Positions 57,825 to 64,000 of a stretch of DNA of 64,000 nucleotides are shown here, piece after piece. The translations under genes and the position numbers were made by a program. Below the pieces are notes generated by a model that was not told the DNA's origin, made no database searches, and worked only from the letters and a program-made list of their open reading frames with translations. The DNA lies in assembly GCA_011799875.1 (NCBI GenBank), contig CM022297.1, forward strand, positions 362,332,921 to 362,396,920, written 5' to 3'. How positions within the stretch are numbered: position 1 is the stretch's first letter; each line of letters begins with the position of its first letter. Source of the DNA: Thinopyrum elongatum (lineage: Eukaryota; Streptophyta; Magnoliopsida; Poales; Poaceae).

Positions 57825-59549
57825 ATGCACTTATGATTGGAACTATTAGCAAGCATCCACAACTACTAACATTCATTAAGGTAAAACCCAACCATAGCAT
57901 TAAGATATATATTGGTCCCCCTTCAATCCCGTATGCATCAATTTCTATTGTAGGAAGAAGCTTCTGTCACCCTTGCCGTCCAATGCATAGTCCTATCAAC
58001 ATACAACTAACCCTATGGTGTGATCCACACGCGCGCTCATATGATGGGCACCAAAGGACAGCAACATAACCACAAGCAAATTAAACCAATCATAGCAATT
58101 CACCAATTACCTGTAGGACAACAAAAATCTACTCAAGCATCATAGGATGGCAACACATTATTGGATAATAATATGAAGCATAAAGCACCATGTTCAAGTA
58201 GAGGGTACAGCGGGTTGTAGGAGAGTGGACCGCTGAATATTGATGGGGGAAGGTGATAAAGATGTTGGTGAAGATGACAGAGTTGTTGGAGTAGATCGCC
58301 GTCACACGATGATTGCCCCGGCGGCATTCCGGCGCCACCGGGAGAGAGGGGGAGAGAGCCCCCTCCTCCTTCTTATTCCTTGGCCTCCCCCCTAGATGGG
58401 AGGAGAGTTCCCCCTCTGGTCCATGGCCTCCATGGCGGCGGAGGGGCAGGAGCCCCTCCGAGATTGGATCTCCCTCTCTGTTCTCTTCTGTTTTGCGTTC
58501 CCCAGATCTAGCCGAAATCCATTTCTTAAATATTTGGAGATCCGTAACTCCGTTTGCACTGATATTTTAACACGATTTCTTTTCTGGATATAAGCTTCCT
58601 TGCGCCCGAAGTAGAGCAGCAACCGCCTTACGAGGTGGCCACCACCCACCACCACACGCCTGGGAGCTGTGGGCCCCCGTTTGCATTGATTCCACCTCCC
58701 AAAATTCACATATATTCTAAAATAATTCTCCGTAAATTTTTATTGCATTTGGACTTCGTTTGATATGGATATTCTGCGAAACAAAAAACATACAAAAAAC
58801 AGGAACTGGCACTGGGCACTGGATCAATATGTTAGTCTCAAAAAATCATATAAAATGTTGCCAAAAGTATATGAAAGTTGTGTAATATTGGCATGAAACA
58901 ATCAAAAAGTATAGATATGAAGGAGACGTATCAGTGACCAATACTAACTCCTTACAAATTCCTTTGTGCAAAATTTCTATTTCATGCATAAGCTTGATAC
59001 TCCCATGGTACGCTTTGATTTGTATGCCGAACACTTTGAGATCACATTTGCTGAATTTTGTGAGATATGCTTGATTCCCTCTGAGGTGTAAGTGAGGGAA
59101 CCTCGACCTGATTAGTTCAAGGATTTCCTCCTTACTTTAACTGTGGGAGAGTCTAGGGGTGTGTCTCAGGCCAGAGTTACTAGTTTGCATTTTCCTGCCG
59201 TGCATTACTTTGGATTATTCATAGGGAAATGTTTGACTGCTAGGAAGGAGGGTGGTACGCTCAGTGCTCTTGACCTTGCCATTTTGTGTTGTGCACTTCA
59301 TTGTGATAGAACTTATAGCTTGGGAGGCATTATTGCATGCCGTTTGCACACTAATAGAACTAGAGGAAGTATTCATGGTGGTATTTATGCTACTCGCATC
59401 CCTGGACGCTTTAATGTTGCTATCCATCATGATGATGTCATGTTGCCTAAAGTCTATTTAGACCATCAGTTCATGATAGATCACCACTTTATTGATACCC
59501 CTGAGCCTCCTCACCATATTTGTTACAACTTGGTATTCAGCGAGGTCAT

Positions 59550-61650
59550 TGATACGTCTCCATCTTATCTACTTTTCCAAACACTTTTGCTCTTGTTTTG
59601 GACTTTATTTGCATGATTTGAATGAAACTAACCCGGACTGGCGTTGTTTTCAGCAGAACTACCATGGTGTTGTTTTTGTGCAGAAATGGAAGTTCTTAGA
59701 ATTGGACGAAACTTTCTGGAGATTTTTTTGGAATATATTAAAATACTGGAGCAAAGATCCTCTAGAGGGGGGCCACCAGCTACCCACAAGGGCCCTGATG
59801 CCTTGTGGGGCCCATGTGGCTCAGCTAACCCTAATCTCAAGCCTATAAATTCCTTTTCCCCAAGAAAAAAAATAAGAGAAGAAGTTTCATTGCGTTTTAC
59901 AGTACGGAGCCTCTGCCACCTCCTGTTCTTCATCGGGAGGGCTGATCTGGAGTCCGCTCGGGGCTCCGGAGAGGGGGTTCGTCGCCATCATCATCACCAA
60001 CCCTTCTTCATTGCAACTCCATGATGCTTGCCACTGGGAGTGAGTAATTCCTTCATAGGCTTGCTGGACGGTGATGAGATTGGATGAGATTTATCATGTA
60101 ATTGAATCAATTTGTTTGGGCTTGATCCCTAGTATCCACAGTGTTCTGAGATTGATGTTGCTATGACTTTGCTATGCTTAATTCTGTCACTAGGGCCATG
60201 ATTTCAGATCTGAACCCTCTACGTTTTCATGAATATATTTGAGTTCTTGATCCTATCCGCTAGTCATATGCACTTGTTATTGTTCTGATCCATAGACCCA
60301 TAGTGACAATTGTTTGGGATACTCTCCGGGGATGCCTGTAATTCGACGAGTTCATGTATTCACCATGTGTTAATGCTTTGTTCCGGTTCTCTATTAAAAG
60401 GAGGCCTTAATATCCCTTAGTTTCCTTATGGACCCCGCTGCCACGGGAGGGTAGGACAAAAGATGCCATGCAAGTTCTTATTATAAGCACATATCGCTAT
60501 ATACGGAATGCATGCCTACATTATATTGATGAATTGGAGCTATTGTGTATCACTCTAGGTTGTGACTGTTACATGATGAATGTCATCCAACACAAATATC
60601 CATCACTCCACGCTTTTCATATATTGATCTTTGCTAAGTTACTTTTGATGTTGATGCTACAATCATTACAAAGCTGTTACTGTTACTATTGCTGCTATTA
60701 CCACTGCTATCAAACTATCATACTACTGTGCTACTAAACACTTTGCTACAGATATTTAGTTCTCCAAGTATGGTTGAATTGACAACTCAATTACTAATAC
60801 TTACAAATATTCTTTGGCTCCCCTTGTGTCGAATCAATAAATTTGGGTGAAATACTACCCTCGAAGACTGTTGTGATCCCCTATACTTGTGGGTTATCAA
60901 GACCTGTTTCTAGCACCGTTGCCGGGGAGCACAACTCTATTTGCTGAGTCACTTGGGAATTATATCTGTTGATAACTATGAAGAATCTGAAAGGCACTAG
61001 AACCAAGATTGTTCCCTCTAAGACGAGGGGAGGTAAGGAACTGCCATCTAGCTCCGCACTTGATTCATCTTAGGTTTTGAGTAAACTTGCGACACCACCG
61101 CCTGCTATTAATTCTGATATGTTGCAAGTAATTGATGATGCTACTTTTGCTATGAACGATACTACAGATGATGCTCATACTTTGCTTAATGAAACTGTGC
61201 CACTAGGTGAATTTCTTGATAAACAACTTGCTAAAGCTAAAGAAATTGAGAATGCTGAAACTGATGAAGATTATGATTCACCTATTATGCCGGTACAGTG
61301 ATACACAAACAAGCAAAGACGGGGTCGATATCCCACAAGAAGCATTTCTAAATAAAATCACCAAATGTGTTCCTCACAGAACAAGAAGCAAAAGTGCCGC
61401 TCCCACCACTTTCTGGTACAACTTAGGGTGGAGATTTTTACTTTCAGGTCTTGTACATCTCAAATTTGGCTTAGATCAATAGTGTGACTTACCTCGGCTC
61501 CGTCCGTTCCGTGGACAAGACAACTCAAATAACTTTGCAGAGGTCATACACTATACCGATGCAACAGAACATTTTTGCGAACCTGCGTCGCCAATATAGA
61601 CCATAAGATCAGACTCTCCCATTATAATACCGAAAAGGACTCTAACCTTA
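59550..61650 (+). mobile_element. gypsy element H, 5' LTR and start of internal region
   Basis: The LTR 59550-60899 starts TGATACGTCTCCATCTTATC and ends ATACTTGTGGGTTATCA. The primer-site-like TAGCACCGTTGCCGGGGA is at 60911-60928, so it is a plus-strand 5' LTR. The internal region is then cut by element I at 61651. H itself interrupts ORF E. The right end and target duplicate are outside the window or lost. Confidence 0.75.
60979..61482 (+). pseudogene. N-terminal ORF of element H, broken
   Basis: ATG 60979 reads MKNLKGTRTKIVPSKTRGGK to a stop at about 61071. The next frame continues VLSKLATPPPAINSDMLQVI, DDAHTLLNETVPLGEFLDKQ to 61301, and after a shift DIPQEAFLNKITKCVPHRTR and FWYNLGWRFLLSGLVHL to 61482. 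This N-terminal protein type is common in Triticeae gypsy elements; function unknown to me. At least one stop and one frameshift. The protein E pieces probably represent the downstream part of a related element. Confidence 0.6.
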
Positions 61651-64000
61651 TGCTACTTGTGAGATGCGTTGGGATCTCCTCAAAGAGGAGAGGATGAAGC
61701 AGTACAGTAGATATAAGTATTTCCCTCAGTTAAGAACCAAGGTTATGAAACCAGTAGGAGAACCACACGGAACCTCGTTAGCAGCACCTACACACACAAA
61801 AGAAAATACATGCACCCAACGCAAACAACGGGGTTGTCAATCCCCTCGGCGGTTAATTGCAAGGATCAAATCTCGTAGTGATAGATAGATATATTAAAAC
61901 GCAAAATGAAATAACGGTAAATAAATTGCAGCAAGGTATTTTTGGATTTTATATATGAGAAAAGATAGACCCGGGGGCCATAGTTTTCACTAGAGGCTTC
62001 TCTCTTGAACATAACATACGGGGGTAAACAAATTACTGTTGGGCAATTGATAGAAAAGCACATAGTTATGACGATATTCAATGCAATGATTATGTATATT
62101 GGCATCACGTCTGAGACAAGTAGACCGACTCTGCCTGCATCTACTACTATTACTCCACCCATCGACCACTATCTAGCATGCATATAGGGTATTAAGTTAA
62201 TAAAAACAGAGTAATGCCTTAAGCAAGATGACATGATGTAGACAAAGTAAACCCAATCAATATGAATAAACCCCATCTTTTTATCCTTAATGGCAACAAT
62301 ACAAATACGTGTCATGTCCCTCTCTGTCAATGGGATTGAGCACCGCAAGATTGAACCCATCACAAAGCACCTCTCCCATTGCAAGATAAATCAATCTTGT
62401 TGGCCAAACCAAGTGAATAGATTGGAGATAAATACAAAGCTATAACAATCATGCATACAAGAATTCAGAAAAAACTCAAATAATATTCATGAATAATATG
62501 ATCATAAACCCACAATTCATTGGATCCCAACAAATACATCGCAAAAAAAGGATTACATTGAATAGATCTCCAAGAACATCGAGGAGAACATTGTATTGCA
62601 GATCAAAGAGAGAGAAGAAGCCATCTAGCTACTAGCTATGGACCCATAGGTCTGAGGTAAACTACTCACGCATCATCGGAAGGGAAGCAAGGTTGATGTA
62701 GAAGCCATCCGTGACCGATTCCCCATCCGGTAGTGTACTGGAGAAGGCCTCCAGATGGGATGCGGAAGAACTGAGGCTTGTGGCCGCGAAAAAAGTGTTT
62801 CGGGTGGCTCCCTGATGTATTTGAATAGTTGGGAATTTATAGATATGAAATTAGGTCAAGAGGTGCCACGAGGGGCCCACAAGCCTGGTGGGCGCCCCCC
62901 TGGGGCGCGCCTGGCAGGCTTGTCGCTCCCGCGTGACACTTCAGGTTTTCTTTCGAAGCTTCTTGGGTACCTTCTGGTCTAGAAAAAATCGTTAAAAAGT
63001 TTCATAGCATTTGGATTCTGTTTGGTACTGATTTTCTGAAAAGCCAAAAACAAGCAAAAAACAACAACTGGCACTGGGCACTAGGTTAATAGGTTAGTCC
63101 CAAGAAATGATATATAATTGCATAATAAACATCCAATATTGATACTATAATAGCATGGAACAATAAAAAATTATAGATACGTTCGAGACGTTTCAGCATC
63201 TCCAAGCTTAATTCCTGCTCGTCCTAGAGTAGGCAAATGATAAAAACATAATTTTTAATGTGGAATGCTACCTATCATATTCATCCTGTAATCTCTCTTT
63301 TGTGGTATGAACATTAAGATCCGAATGATTGAAAGCAATAGTCTATAGTTTGATATAAAGACATCAATACTCAGGCATACTAACAAACAATCATGCCTTT
63401 TAAAATAAAATTGCTATAGAAAGTTATCCCTGCAAAATCATATAGTCTTGTCATGCTCCATCTTCTTGACACAAAGTATTTATCATGCACAATCCCAATG
63501 ACAAGCCGAGCAATTGGTTCATATTTTTTAACGTGCTTCAGCTTTTTCAGCCCCCACACAATACATGATCGCAAGCCATGGATATAGCACTATATGTGGA
63601 ATAGAATATGGTGATAGAGGTTGATATGGAGAAGACAGAAAAGGAGAAAGTCTCACATTGATGAGGCTAATCAATGAGCTATGGAGATGCCCATAAATTG
63701 ATGGCAATGCAAGGAGTAGGGATTGCCATGCAACGGATGCACTAAGAGCTATAAGTGTATGAAAGCTCAAACATAAAAAAGTAAGTGAGTGTGCATCCAA
63801 CTTGCTTGCGCATGAAGACCTTGGGCATTTGAGGAAGCCCATCATCGGAATATACAAGCCAAGTTCTATAATGAAAAATTCCCACTAGTATATGAAAATG
63901 AAAGCATACGAGACTCTCTATATGAAAAATATGGTGCTACTTTGAAGAACAAGTGTGGAAAAGGATAGTAACATTGCCCCTTCTCTCTTTTTCTCTCATT
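61651..64000 (-). mobile_element. gypsy element I (subfamily B), 3' LTR and start of 3' internal region, runs off the window
   Basis: The LTR 61651-63195 starts TGCTACTTGTGAGATGCG and ends GTTCGAGACGTTTCA. It is directly followed by the polypurine tract complement GCATCTCCAAGCTTA (63196-63210) and internal sequence similar to that next to element X's tract at 35291. The remaining 800 bp is non-coding. Confidence 0.8.

Larger units (their letters stand above)
45548..58933 (-). mobile_element. gypsy-type non-autonomous element D, split by element G
   Basis: LTRs are 45548-47085 and 51446-58933 (the latter interrupted at 51847-57829). Flanks GTGAT (45543-45547) and GTGAC (58934-58938) are target duplicates with one change. 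The primer site is at 51417-51434 and the polypurine tract at 47086-47100, giving minus orientation. The only coding content is an acidic ORF (50022-51321) of unknown function. With G removed the element is about 7.4 kb. Confidence 0.85.
51446..58933 (-). repeat. 5' LTR of element D, split by element G
   Basis: The pieces are 51446-51846 and 57830-58933, 1505 bp together. The left tip is TAATAACCCACA instead of TGATAACCC. Compared with the other D LTR it lacks about 30 bp at 58665-58670 and part of the CTT tract near 58370. Confidence 0.85.
43742..59549 (+). pseudogene. Athila-type internal ORF (fragment E), cut by three insertions
   Basis: Exonic pieces are 43742-43850, 45450-45547 and 58939-59549. 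ATG 43742 opens RRVEVQPCEWP; after the solo LTR and one TSD the frame continues PHNAFMSEAGFQHEFAQFVA and FLADECD; after element D it continues as SFVQNFYFMHKL, PMVRFDLYAEHFEITFAEFC and, from 59143, GESRGVSQARVTSLHFPAVH, YSLGGIIACRLHTN, GSIHGGIYATRIPG. A third insertion (H) ends it at 59549. The protein is a repeat-encoded family frequent in Triticeae gypsy elements; its function is not known to me. TAA follows DQY, and stops near 59090-59120 show further decay. Each junction joins in frame once one target duplicate is removed. Confidence 0.75.

Noticed and set aside
57464..58069. 201-codon plus-strand frame
   Set aside because: It spans the boundary between the G and D LTRs and is an artefact of LTR sequence.

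Overview
This is a plant nuclear window, almost certainly from a Triticeae grass (wheat, Aegilops, barley and relatives). The evidence is a full SINE of the Au type with 14-bp target duplications, a Copia element whose LTRs resemble BARE-1/WIS/Angela, several related Ty3-gypsy LTRs of the Sabrina/Athila type, Stowaway MITEs, PIF/Harbinger elements and a short CACTA element. Family names come from memory of Triticeae repeats; the element boundaries come from terminal motifs and target-site duplications (TSDs) read in the sequence. I see no intact single-copy host gene. The window is nested transposons with a few captured or decayed genes.

Layout. 1-1070: spacer with a foldback repeat. 1071-3902: DNA-transposon nest (a Harbinger-type element with TAA TSD at 1348-3036 carrying a broken ORF; a Stowaway MITE at 3498-3814 that holds a second one at 3703-3783). 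4190-7600: AT-rich degenerate arrays. 7600-9950: spacer with a truncated SINE and a Stowaway MITE. 9956-18482: complete Copia retrotransposon on the minus strand with TSD GTGAC and a decayed gag-pol. 18488-23396: spacer with a GCTTCC/GGAAGC repeat zone and a broken DVL/ROT-FOUR-LIKE peptide gene. 23397-28549: Harbinger element with a transposase pseudogene, split by a 3.1-kb CACTA element (24278-27359) that itself carries an apparently intact three-exon gene with two B3 domains. 28550-31343: LINE-like and SINE sequence. 31344-32773: Copia solo LTR with TSD CTAGA.

32812-64000 is a Ty3-gypsy nest. Element X (32812-43274, minus) has gag and protease but no polymerase, and its two LTRs belong to different subfamilies. 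Its right LTR is split by another LTR (40421-42020). A plus-strand Athila-like ORF (host fragment E, from 43742) is cut three times: by a solo LTR (43851-45444, TSD ATGGC), by element D (45548-58933, TSD GTGAT/GTGAC), and by an LTR element H (from 59550). D is itself split in its right LTR by Sabrina-like element G (51847-57824, TSD ATGCA). A further minus-strand element I begins at 61651 and leaves the window.

The retroelements with readable coding DNA here encode either gag plus protease (X, G) or an acidic protein of unknown function (D). None carries reverse transcriptase or integrase, so they look non-autonomous and would depend on enzymes from elsewhere. Three of them share iterated non-coding motifs in the 3' internal region, including repeated copies of the polypurine-tract sequence. 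X and G share a -1 frame offset at the same T-run in gag.
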